64,000 nucleotides of DNA from Anthostomella pinea. Taxonomy: Eukaryota > Ascomycota > Sordariomycetes > Xylariales > Xylariaceae. The notes beneath the pieces were generated by a model. The model was not told the origin of the DNA. It made no database searches and worked only from the letters and a program-made list of their open reading frames with translations. The stretch lies in assembly GCA_963556695.1 (NCBI GenBank), contig CAUWAG010000007.1:4092001-4156000 (forward strand), written 5' to 3'. The position numbers and the translations under genes were made by a program. This document shows positions 12,143-22,134 of this stretch, piece by piece (within the stretch, counting starts at the first letter, position 1; each line of letters starts with the position of its first letter).

Positions 12143-13639
12143 TGGACCGGGGCTGCAACCCGGCTTCTCTCCCGCAAACTTGACCTCTTCCCAGCGCGTT
12201 CCGACCTCTCGCTGCAAGCCGGCTGGCTTCTGCACCGGCCGCACCTCATCAATACTATGCGAATCCTCAACGGCGAGCGGCGAGTCGGCGTATCTGCGCG
12301 GTCTGCGCCAGCCTAGCTGTGGCAACGGGCGCGTACATCGGAGCACCGTGCCCCAACGTCGCCGTTGCGCAGCGACTTCGCGTCCGATAGCCGGATTGGT
12401 GAGCTGTGTGGAATCTGAAGGGGCACAATCCACTGTTCCCTAACGACATCCAGCGAACAACCGGCGCCTCCACTCAAGTCCGTCCCCGAGCTTCCCAACG
12501 TTTCCCGGGGTAGCCTTTACCACAAGGCGGCGGCGTGGGGTATCAGGGTGTCCTCTCCTCGGGGACGTGTTGTCACGTGCACCCTTGGCTGAAAGCGCTG
12601 TCTTGGGGGTCGGTGGTTTATGCCTGGTCGAGAGAATCTTGGCGATTGATAGAATCGCCGTCAGGTGCTTGACGTGCGCCAGTACTCAGGCACCCGTATG
12701 GTAATTGCCTGAGCGGTCTGCGTAAGCGAAGAGGGATGTGTTATTAGAGCTGAAGAGCGCCCTCGCAGGCGGGAAAGATTATTGCCGACGACCGTCTCGG
12801 AGTGGAACCCCCCGCCCAAGCGACGCAGCTATTAATAGACACAGCCCAGGACACCGAAGTCATACTCTCGGAGACAACAATGCATGCGTGGAGCATGTCC
12901 GGTAGGGCTGAATGCGCCGAGCCTGCGTGACAGACACCCTACCTGCCATGAGACCTACTGCATAGGGGTTTATGAGGAGGGCTGCAGTCTTTCCCCCGAT
13001 ATATTTTCCACGATCCTACAAAAACAGCCAATTCGGGCGGCGCGGGGCCAGAAGACGGGCCCGATCGTTCCTTATCTCCGACTAAGTTCTGTCGTCTTTG
13101 CACACAACCGCCGCGCCAGGCAGCGACATGTCTTGGTTTTAAGATAATCATTTGATTCCTCGCGCAGCTCGGCTCGGACTGGAAGACTATTTACCTCAGG
13201 ATCGTACGAGTGAGAATGGGGTCTTTTGGAGCCACCATCAGCTCGGACATCGGACACACCAGGTGTGTCCGCGGTGGGGCGCTGTTCGGTCCCGGTGGGC
13301 TTACATCTGTTGTAAGACGGCGCCACACGATCTTAATACCAGACGACGCTTTCGTCCGAGCAATAAGAATCTGACCAGAAAATCCTCTCATTCTCAGTTA
13401 AATCATTCACTCCACTGTTTGTGTTTTAGTCAAAGCTGCCATCTTCCTCTTCTACCAAACCTTACCTGCTGCACCTCCACCAAGGCATCCAATCACGTAT
13501 ATCACCACAGCCCGAAAGAGGCAATAGGGGATGTCCGACGACCTCCCTAGGACCCTCCACCACCTTCCGCATACCACCTCCGGGCGCACAAGCCGCGTCT
13601 TGCGTCCCTTCTTATAGCCCTCCACTAGCCCGTCCCAAC
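12143..13639. other. intergenic, no supported gene
   Basis: No frame shows a known domain. The stretch after about 13150 is the upstream region of the cytochrome b5 reductase gene and contains pyrimidine-rich leader-like sequence (about 13410-13480). Confidence 0.45.
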
Positions 13640-14638
13640 ATGGCTGCCAGACCACTCTTCACCAATCGACTCACCACTGGCCTAGGCGGAGTTGCAGTCG
13701 CCGGCGTAGGAGCAGTCCTCTACTACAGATTCATGATGCCCACAGCACACGCGGACTCGGGGTCACCCCCCAAGGCATTCGGCAAGGGACCGGCATTCCT
13801 GTCGCTGAAGCTCGAAAGCAGCGTACCCATCAATGACAACACGAAGAGGCTGAGATTCGAACTGCCCACGCAAGACACGCTCACGGGACTGAGCATTTCT
13901 TGTGAGTAGCGGAGGACAATGCGATATAGACGAGTGTCGGAAAATTAACCCTCGAAATAGCTGCACTACTCACATACTCATGGCCAAAGGGCAGCTGGCT
14001 ACCCTGCGTCCGACCCTACACGCCCATCACCTACGCAGGTAAGTGCCCAGCATCGCCAATCATCGTCCATTCCACTGACAAATGCGACAGAAGAGCCCGG
14101 CGTCCTGGAATTCCTGATCAAGAAGTACCCCAACGGCAAGCAGAGCACGCACATGCACTCTCTGCAGGCGGGCGACACAATGCGCTTCCTGGTCCCCATC
14201 CCGGGCTACAAATGGACGCCCAACAAGCACCCAGACGTGACCTTCATCGCGGGCGGCGCGGGCATCACGCCCATGTACGCCCTCATCGAGGGCATCCTGC
14301 GCAACCCGGAGGAGAAGACCCGGATCACGCTCGTGTTCGGTGTCAACACCGACGCCGACGTGCTGCTGAAGAAGGAGTTCGACGCGTACGCGCAGCGCTA
14401 TCCGGGACGGTTCAAGGCTGTGTACACGGTCAGTAACCCGATGCCTGGCTCGCCGTTGCGGAAAGGATATGTCACGAAGGAGCTGTTGGAGGAGGTTGGG
14501 GCGTCGCCGAAGGTGAAGAATACGAAGGTCTTTGTTTGCGGTCCGCCGCCCATGGAGGCTGCTCTTATGGGTACCAGGAAGCAGCCTGGTATCTTGGAGC
14601 AGATGGGCTATACGAAGGATCAGATCTACAAGTTCTAG
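13640..14638 (+). CDS. MCR1: NADH-cytochrome b5 reductase, mitochondrial type
   Basis: FAD flavoprotein that passes electrons from NADH to cytochrome b5. Three exons join in frame: 13640-13901, 13961-14038 and 14091-14638, giving about 296 aa, a little below the usual length. The N-terminus is a positively charged leader plus one hydrophobic anchor (residues about 12-31), matching outer-membrane or intermembrane-space Mcr1 of fungi. The FAD-binding motif RPYTPI lies in exon 2, the NADH-binding motif GGAGITPMYAL in exon 3, and CGPPPMEAA with the C-terminal MGYTKDQIYKF ends the protein. Exon 1/2 joins at ISSALLTY, where the family has a longer loop, so a small missed exon part or a real shortening is possible. 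The gene symbol is by family resemblance. Confidence 0.93.
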
Positions 14639-15340
14639 ATGGCCTAGGTTCACTCGTTTTGCTGTAACTCTAATACCCAACTTCTGACATTATCTACTGT
14701 GAACTTCTCGTGAACGCTTCTATGTGACAATAAGGGCTGCCTCCATGGTTCGGACTGCGGGTTTTGTGTCTTACAGTACAACGATATGCACACGTGGAGT
14801 ATGTATTGAAACGTACTGCGGTTCCCTTCGAGATTATGTCGAGTCTTTAATAACCTACATTGGCAAGTCGAGGGCGTTACAGGGGCAGGTAAAGGTTGGG
14901 CTGGGCGCTGGTTCTTCTCTGGTCGAGGTATATTGTCTACCACGCCAGGCACGAAGTGACAGAAATTATAGAACGTGGGTGCCACGTCGAATATCAATCT
15001 CTCTGTATCTGTGTTTACATTTATGATGGGTTTTGGGAACGCTTGGAGTCGTGTTGGAGATGGTGGTGTGGGCGATGACACCACCTCCACGAGCGTTGAC
15101 GAATGGAGTGACTTGTCTTCCACAATCAACACGATATTCCAGATCTGTCGTGCTTTCGGGGCAGGTTGTCGTATACTGGCAGTCGCGTCATTCGATACCG
15201 TTCTCCTCCCCTCGATGTCATCATACGGCCATGGGATGAGCAATGTGCGGGGTCCATCGACGTGGTTATACATATCAACGCGGGATGGATCATACCAAGG
15301 GCAATCAGATAATCTAGAAAACAATCCAGTTGAATGAATC
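14639..15340. other. intergenic, no supported gene
   Basis: This holds the 3' end region of the reductase and the promoter of the dioxygenase. A 253-codon antisense frame (14650-15411) overlaps the dioxygenase start and shows no recognisable domain. Confidence 0.5.
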
Positions 15341-16680
15341 ATGGCACCATCAGTGGTAGACGTTATCTCAAGTACTTCAGAGCTGAATACTGTAGCAGAG
15401 AAGAAGCTCAACCGAGCACACGAGGCAGCTCAGCACTCGTCGGTGAGTCCAAAATATCAACTCGTGACAGCGGCCTGCTGAATCTGTCATAGTACACGTA
15501 CAGCAGCTACCTACCAGTCTACGACGAGGAGACCAAGTTCCCTGCCACCGAGCCCTTCGAGTTCGTCGACCGCGGCCTCCAGGCCAACAAAGCCAAGCCC
15601 CACCTCCTCCAGCTGGACGACCCGAACGTCAAGATCACGAGGCTGACGCCCCGCGTCGGTACAGACATCGTCGGCCTTCAACTTTCTGAGTTGACGGATG
15701 TCCAGAAGAATGAATTGGCGCTGCTGATCGCCGAGCGGGGCGTCGTGGTGTTCCGCGGCCAGGACTTCAAGGACATCGGCGTGGAGAAGCAGAAAGCGTT
15801 CGGGTCGTACTTCGGCCGTCTGCACGTTCACGTAGGTCACCTCTTCCAGGACATATATAGCTAGTTGCGAAACCACAAATGACCCTCTACGCAGCCCGTC
15901 GGTGCCCATGTAGAAGGCGCACTCGAGTTCCACAACATCTATCTCGGGCCCGACAACCTGTACCGTGCGCAACTGAGCTCCGACCGTCTGTCGACGACAG
16001 GCTACCACTCGGATGTCTCGTATGAGCATCAACCACCGGGAATCACGATGCTCACGCTTCTCAGTGTGCCTGCTACTGGGGGCGACACCGCCTGGGTGTC
16101 GCAAGTCGCGGCATACGAGCGGCTGTCTGACCCTATCAAGAATCTCCTAGAGGGTCTGCGCGCGGAGCACAGCGGATATCCACAGGCGGAGCATGCGCGC
16201 CGTGATGGCAGATTCGTTCGGCGGGAGCCTGTCAAGTCACACCATCCAGTCGTGAGGGTTCATCCAGAGAGTCAATTCCTCCCATATGGTCGAACTTCAA
16301 CTAATGGTTCAATAGGTGACGGGCGAGAAAGCACTCTTCGTCAACCCAGGCTTCACCAAACGCATCGTGGGCTTGAAGGTCGAAGAGTCCGACGCCATAC
16401 TCCAGCTTCTCTTCAAGGTATATTGCCCCTATTCTCGCGCCCCATATAGTCACTGGCTGATATGCTGCGCGCGTAGCATATTGCCCAAAGCCAAGATGTT
16501 CAGGTCCGGGTCAAATGGGACGACCAGACCGTGTCGCTTTGGGATAACCGCGTCACGAGCCACACGGCTATTTCGGACTACGACGTGCACAGTGCGGCAG
16601 AGGGTCTTCGTCATGGGTTCAGGATCACTACGCTTGGCGAACAGCCCGTTGGTGTGGATGGCTTGGAGACTGTTTGGTAA
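15341..16680 (+). CDS. TauD/TfdA-family 2-oxoglutarate Fe(II) dioxygenase
   Basis: Probably oxidises a sulfonate, sulfate ester or similar small molecule using 2-oxoglutarate, like yeast Jlp1. I read five exons beginning MAPSVVDVISS at 15341, with introns near 15441-15492, 15833-15894, 16250-16315 and 16417-16476; the stop follows GLETVW. The iron ligands are visible: the HxD motif in GYHSDVSYEH and the distal His in WDNRVTSHTA. The 2-oxoglutarate-binding Arg is likely in HGFRITTLGE. The core line RGVVVFRGQDF and the second-half GGDTAWVSQ are typical of fungal TauD homologues. The substrate cannot be told from sequence. It stands alone, with no linked sulfur-metabolism gene in the window. Confidence 0.9.
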
Positions 16681-17003
16681 GGCATTTTGGGGGATGGGGC
16701 TTTGGACTGATGTACCATGGATTTCACATGCAAGAAGGCAGTTGAAGGTAGATGTAAATCAGGCGGGGCAGACATCGTGATGTCTTTGGTCATCCTGGAA
16801 CCCCTGGCACCTTCGGTCTCGGGCCATTTTCACACAGCATGGAACTCGTCAAATACATATGTGTTGCCATATCCCTTGGTCCTTATCCGACATTGCTGCA
16901 TGGTCTGTGGTTGTGTCTGCGTGCTAGCTATCTACCACTTATAATGCCGGGTGCATCTGATCTGCCCCATCCACCGGCCCCCGAATTGATGCGGCTTGGC
17001 CTC
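16681..17003. other. convergent intergenic, nothing seen
   Basis: Short region between the 3' ends of the dioxygenase (plus) and the zinc-finger gene (minus). No features are supported. Confidence 0.5.
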
Positions 17004-17862
17004 TCATGCGGCGGTTTTGTGGTAGAGCACACACCGTCGGACACAGCTGATGGCCTTGAACGTCTTACCGCAGCTCGCCCAAGAGCAGGGGAATCTGCTC
17101 TGTTCATTCAAGATCACATCGGAAGATATAATGTGGGAGGCCTCGAGATGTCTGAGCATGTCCCGCTCTGTCGTGGTCGTGAGTCCGCAAGTCGGATGCC
17201 GGCATTGCAGTCCCGGATGGCTCATGCGAACGTGCTGTCGATGGGATCTCTGTCGGGCGTAAGTCTTGCCGCACTGAATGCAGGCGAAAATGCTCTGCTC
17301 GTTGTCTTCTTCGTCGTCGTCTTCCGCGTCGTCGTCTTCCGTGTCGTCGCCATCCTCATCGTCCTCGTCCTCGTCGGAGGCATGCGCTTGACCGCCCCCC
17401 TCTGCGGCTGCGTGATGAGCCGAAACTTTGGCTTCAACACTTCGTATCATCTGCTCGAGTTCTTCAATGAACCGTTCAAGCATTATACGGCGATGCAAAA
17501 GGTTGATCGTCTCCTGATCCACGCCCCGGTTTCCAATCGCATGTCCTCCGTCGGTTAGCTGCACTCGCTTTTCCTCGATCTTGTCATTGAATGCCGTCAT
17601 GTGCGGCTGCATATCATCGATAATCGTTCTGAGGTGGGCTGTGAAACGTCTGAGTCAGCACTGATAATTTTTCCAGCCCTTGTCTTGAAATCGACGTACC
17701 TGCGAAAAGCCGACATGTGTCGGTATCGGCCGGGGTGATGAGTGCATTTGAGATGATGGAAATTCTGTTGAAGGCAGAAATATCGACTGCGAGGCCTGCG
17801 ACAATTCCCGGGTTGATGTTCGGCATGAGTGCCAGCGAAGTGAAATCGTAGTTGTCTGCCAT
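17004..17862 (-). CDS. C2H2 zinc-finger protein with acidic linker (family copy A)
   Basis: Likely DNA-binding nuclear protein. Two exons: MADNYDFTS from 17862 through CRLFAG, a 61-nt intron (GTACGTCGATTTC...CACAG, about 17640-17700), then a long second exon. The order is: a short N-terminal module (PNINPGIVAGLAVDI), a helical region (EERFIEELEQ-like, around LERFIEELEQMIRSVEAK), a 27-residue run of almost only Asp/Glu, then C2H2 fingers. Finger 1 is FACIQCGKTYARQRSH..HVRMSH; finger 2 is LQCRHPTCG...HLEASH. A third (FPCSWASCGKTF) lacks a complete His pair as read, so either the C-terminus is decayed or a further intron starts near CGACG|GTGTGTG. Relatives of its N-terminal module and its intron occur at 18572-19079 and 19822-20124, so this is one copy of a local family. 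Confidence 0.75.
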
Positions 17863-18571
17863 GGTGTCTGGTGATGCCACGCTTGACTTCGCGTTTTGTC
17901 TGGCTTGGTCCGGTGCAATGGGTGCGGGTTCTTTTGTAGTAATGCACAATATCCACAATCGCTTGCTGTGGAAGAATAATGGGGGGCAAGTTAATGAAAA
18001 TTAAGACGGGGGTTTAATGGAAATTCACCTGGGATCGACGATTCAGCCTCGCAGGACCAACTGTAATAAGCAATGCACTTTATATCATCGCTTTTAACTC
18101 TAGATTATAGTTTTTACAGCTTAACGTTAAGTTATATTACTCTGGTCTTTTTTTATACGACGCTTTATATGCTTCCGTTTTAACGAAGTAAAAAAAAAAA
18201 CTTTCAATATAACTTATTAGCTTATAACATCGTGGTATATTTTAATTTTCATTATCACGTAATATTATACTTAAGTGGTTAAGTTGAGGCTTTATATTAG
18301 GCTTTAAAGCGTAATATAACGCGAGGAAGTTTTAAAATCCTTTCGTAGTTATATTAAAAATACGCGAAACTACGCCGTTTATTAATAGGGATTAAAATAG
18401 ACTACACATGGGTTAATTTAAGATGTTTCAACATTATTCCTTCTGTTATAGTCGTCGTATTGTACGCAAACTAAAAGCAATATAAGCCGGGATACGCTGT
18501 GCGTAAATATTGCCGGTAGCTTTAAAGCCTTTTATAACTCTTTCGGCGAATCCCGCAGGCAAAAGTCGTCT
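17863..18571. other. AT-rich degenerate stretch
   Basis: From about 18050 to 18420 the sequence becomes strongly AT-rich, full of TTATA and TAATATAAC motifs and stop codons in all frames. The base composition contrasts sharply with both sides, as expected where repeat-induced mutation (C to T) has acted. No gene is left. Confidence 0.6.
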
Positions 18572-19079
18572 GCTATTCATTTGCGTTGGCTTCGTCGTCC
18601 TCGTTATCGTTGTCGCCGTCTTCCTCGTCGTTGTCGGTAGAAGAGGAGGAGGAGGAGGAGAAGGAGAAGGAGGCAGGCGCTTGATCGCCCTGGTCTGCGG
18701 CTGCGTGAGAGATGGACAATTACTCGGCGTCATCGAGCATTTCTTGTAATGCATGGATCAATCCCGTTAGAGTGGCGCTACCCGGTTGCAGGTCGCCCAG
18801 GTCGCTCAACAGGTCTCGTAGCCGCACTGCGGAACAGTTAGATCAGCACAAGGAAATTCTGGAACATCCTCGGGAAATCGACTCACCTGCGGTTTGGCGG
18901 CGACTCTCTTGGTCGTCTGCGGCCATTTCGCCACCGGTGTTAATCCGCTACATGGTGGTGATGTCGGTCACTAAGTTAACGATGATGTTAGGTTCCGTGT
19001 TGGGGAATAGGCCGTCGGCATTGATGTCGAGTGAGTTTTCCATGTTGGCGAAGTCTTCGTAATAGAGATCGATATCCAT
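18572..19079 (-). pseudogene. decayed relative of the zinc-finger gene (copy B)
   Basis: Read from 19079 the frame starts MDIDLYYEDFANMENS and runs through a module similar to copy A: copy B has FPNTEPNIIVNLVTDI where copy A has MPNINPGIVAGLAVDI. An in-frame stop follows ITTM. The intron is at the same place: GTGAGTCGATTTCC...CCGCAG matches copy A's GTACGTCGATTTC...CACAG. After it comes VRLRDLLSDL, against HLRTIIDDM in copy A, then a stop, then SHAAADQGDQAPAS against SAHHAAAEGGGQAHAS, and a Ser/Asp/Glu run. No zinc finger remains before the frame ends. The shared intron position makes common descent likely. Confidence 0.7.
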
Positions 19080-19821
19080 GATGTCTTGTGAGGCGACAGT
19101 TCGGTGTCGTATTCGTTGTGTTCGGAAGATGTGGCGACGGATTTTTTACTCAGTGTTGTGCAACTTCCATGGACAACAAGGTGTGTGGATAACAAGATCG
19201 AACCTGAGGCATCGACCAAAGATTCCTCGAAATGGACCAGGCATTTAGGCCCACGAGATGTCTTTACGGTGGTACTATTATAATCGTGAAGCAGTGTAGT
19301 GCTGCGATTTTTTCGTCATGCTATTGCTTATGCCGCTGTTTCACCCTGCGCGTCGACGCGGTCGAGGCAAAATCTTTTTCTATACGTAGATCGTTCGAGA
19401 TTGGTTCATCTAGCTGCATAGCAGTGTCGCAGTATCATAGTATCCCCAACTTCTAATGAGGCTAAGAATGTTACTCCGGATCATACTCATGTTGACGCTT
19501 GGCTCGTATGCAAGGCCTGATGCGAGTAAGCTTTCCAAATTAAATGTAACGACGTTGACAGATGAAATCCGTAGGGGAACATGTGGTGGCGTCTCCGAAA
19601 ATTTGATTGGTAGATGATAGAACATTAAGAGGTACCAGAGCATCAAGGGAAATATCCGTTCGGAACGCCTGAATCGTAGGCAATTTCTATTTGGCGGTGG
19701 ACTGCGGTAACAACTACACAACCTAGAGTCATCCAGGCAAACTCTGAAGTAATGCTTGCACTTCAGTCAAAAAGGTTCAGTCCAGACATGTGAGCAAAGG
19801 CTTCCATGATTCCCACTCCGT
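19080..19821. other. degenerate intergenic
   Basis: No intact gene. A few minus-strand frames (for example 19410-19721) show no clear similarity to the neighbouring family. It could hold further decayed material between family copies. Confidence 0.4.
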
Positions 19822-20124
19822 TTAAGTCCATGTGAACATTAGGGGTGGTATTGGGTAGTTGTGGCCGTCCGTAAAGCTATGCTTTTCACAGTCCTGCTGG
19901 GTCATCCGCTTCGGTGTCGCCGCCAGCACGAGAAGATTTCGGAAGATCCTCCGGGAAGTTGACTTGCCTCCTATCAGTCGGCAGGCCTCTGCGTTGTCTA
20001 CTGCGACACCACGGCCAATGCTGATGCGTTGCAAGGTGCCGATATCGACAGTGAGACTGGCAACACGTCCCGGGCTTAAGTTCGCATGGGTAAGAAGGCT
20101 TCGTAACTTGTCCATTGTCGTCAA
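19822..20124 (-). pseudogene. fragment of the zinc-finger gene family (copy C)
   Basis: Starting MTTMDKLRSLL at 20124, it gives NLSPGRVASLTVDIGTLQRIS, which aligns with copy A's NINPGIVAGLAVDISAFNRIS, and then DNAEACRLIGG against DTDTCRLFAG. At the place of the conserved intron the sequence reads GCAAGTCAACTTCCCGGAGG, alignable to copy B's intron but with GC instead of GT at the donor. After that only a short tail remains, with no helical region, acidic run or fingers. It is a truncated copy; the GC donor may still be functional, so expression is not excluded. Confidence 0.65.
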
Positions 20125-20719
20125 ATTTACGAAATCCCTTTTTACCTGTGGTGTTGTTATGAAACTCGTTCGTTGTTCTTTAAAGGCATGTTGTAGTAAT
20201 AGGTTAGGTAAAGAAACGATAAGTGAAAAATGTGTAAAAACATATGCCTGGTGTATTAATCAAAGTTCCTGAAAATAGACTAGACATTTTGGTCGACCAG
20301 CTTTCCTTGTGTTGTGTTATATATAATTAATACTAGGCAGCCGGATGTTACAAGTTCACGTTATAACACTGCTTATCAGTCGATTTTGAACTCTATGTCG
20401 ACGCACCTCCGAACTAATGCTTTATCAGGGACTGTTAAATGAAATGGGTAGGTTTTATACCAAGTGCTTGTCTAGGGGCTGGAACAAGTCGCTTTAAAGC
20501 CGTGTAGGGCTCGCGGCTTACTCATGATGTTTTTAATACAGCCTCGGCGACAGCCTCAGCGACAGGGGTTAAAAGTAGACAGTTTTCTAAAAGAGTGAAA
20601 TTTATAAAAGGGTTGCGCAAAATGGATTTTTTCGGTTTAAGGGTTTGAATGCCCTGGTAGTGTTTTATTATATTATAATTAAAAAAAAGTTTTTACTTAA
20701 TTATATAAGTGTTAACATA
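20125..20719. other. AT-rich intergenic before the transposon block
   Basis: No gene seen. It ends at the TA target site (20718-20719) of the pogo/Fot element. Confidence 0.5.
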
Positions 20720-21904
20720 GGTCACAAGTGAGCGGGACACACAAGCGAGTAAGACACTTTCATGAATCTCTCAAACTTTTAACTTCCAACCAGTATTCCT
20801 CCACTCACAATAATGGCACTACATTATAATAAATCAGACATGCAGCTAGCTGTCCAAGCTCAAAAACAAGATCCTTATATTTCTGTTTTAAAGCTTGCTA
20901 AACCTTTCCACCTATAAATCTCTACACTGGCTCAAAGAATTACCGGCTGACCATCACGACGCGATAACATGCCCAATTCTTTGAAACTTACAGTTTCTAA
21001 AGAGAATGCCATTTGCTCCTTCATACTTGACCTGGATGCGCGAGTATTTCTGCCCTGGTACACTTATGTTGAAGATATGGCAAATCAGTTATTGGCGGCA
21101 CGTGGGGCTGGACGCGTCAGAAAGAACTAGACGGCAAACTTCATCAAATGTACACTAGGTCTCTGGACACGTTTTCATCGCAAGATGTACTACTCAAGGG
21201 TCTTAAACAAAGATCCAGACGTATATTGCGCGTGGTTTTGCCAAGTTGGTGCAGCAATCGCAAAACATGGTATCCAAGACACGGATATTTATAATTTTGA
21301 CGAGACTGGGTTTATGATGGGCATTATTGTGTCTGGTATGGTCATCACAAGCATTGAAAGACGTGACAGGCCTAAACAAGCTCAGCAAGGCAACAGAGAA
21401 TGGTCTACAGCAATCTCTGCTATCAATGCTGATGGTTGGGTGGTCCCGCCATTCATTATTCTACAGGGCAAAATCCACCTTGCATTATGGTATCGCGACA
21501 TGACATTACCACGCGATTAGAAGGTGGCCGTGTCTGACAATAGATAGACTACAAATAAGATCAGGTTGAAATGGATGTAGTATTTCAACAAGTATACCAG
21601 ACCGCGTATGACTGCCGGTAAACGCCTTCTCGTCCTAGATGGTTACAAAAGCCACCATTCCCAGGTCTTTGAGAATTATTGTCAGAATAATGGCATTATT
21701 ACTCTTTGCATGCCTGCCCACTCGTTGTACAGGCTCTAGCCTTTAGATATCAGCTGTTTCAACCCGCTCAAACGAGCTTACGGTCGCATGATTGAGGATC
21801 TCATCCGGCGTTATATAACCCATATTTCAAAGGAGGACTTCCTTACAGCGTTTTGTGAAGCACACAACGCTGCTATGACGCCAAGAAATATTTGAGCAGG
21901 TTTC

Positions 21905-22077
21905 TGTTGGATTAAAGGTGAGCCCAGAGGGCACCTTGATAGGTAGACACCGGAAACTAGTTGTTCCGTCCCGATCCAGCCCCCTCTGACACAAAACTGC
22001 CACGGTCGCACGAGAACACTCTAGAGAGACAGAATACACAGACACACTTTAACCTCACGATTGGCTCAAATCTGACA
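21905..22077 (+). repeat. 5' LTR of the nested Copia element
   Basis: 173 bp, TG...CA ends, preceded by GTTTC. It aligns without gaps to 26998-27170. Confidence 0.93.
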
Positions 22078-22134
22078 ATTAAGAGTCTCATCGCCGATCC
22101 CTTTGACTAAACCCATTTATCCTGTATATCTAAA

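Noticed and set aside
14650..15411. 253-codon minus frame
   Set aside because: Overlaps the start of the TauD-type gene in antisense, has no known domain, and the plus-strand gene is firmly supported.
17280..17370. Repeated TCGTC-type motif considered as a regulatory repeat
   Set aside because: It is the coding sequence for the Asp/Glu run of the zinc-finger protein on the other strand.
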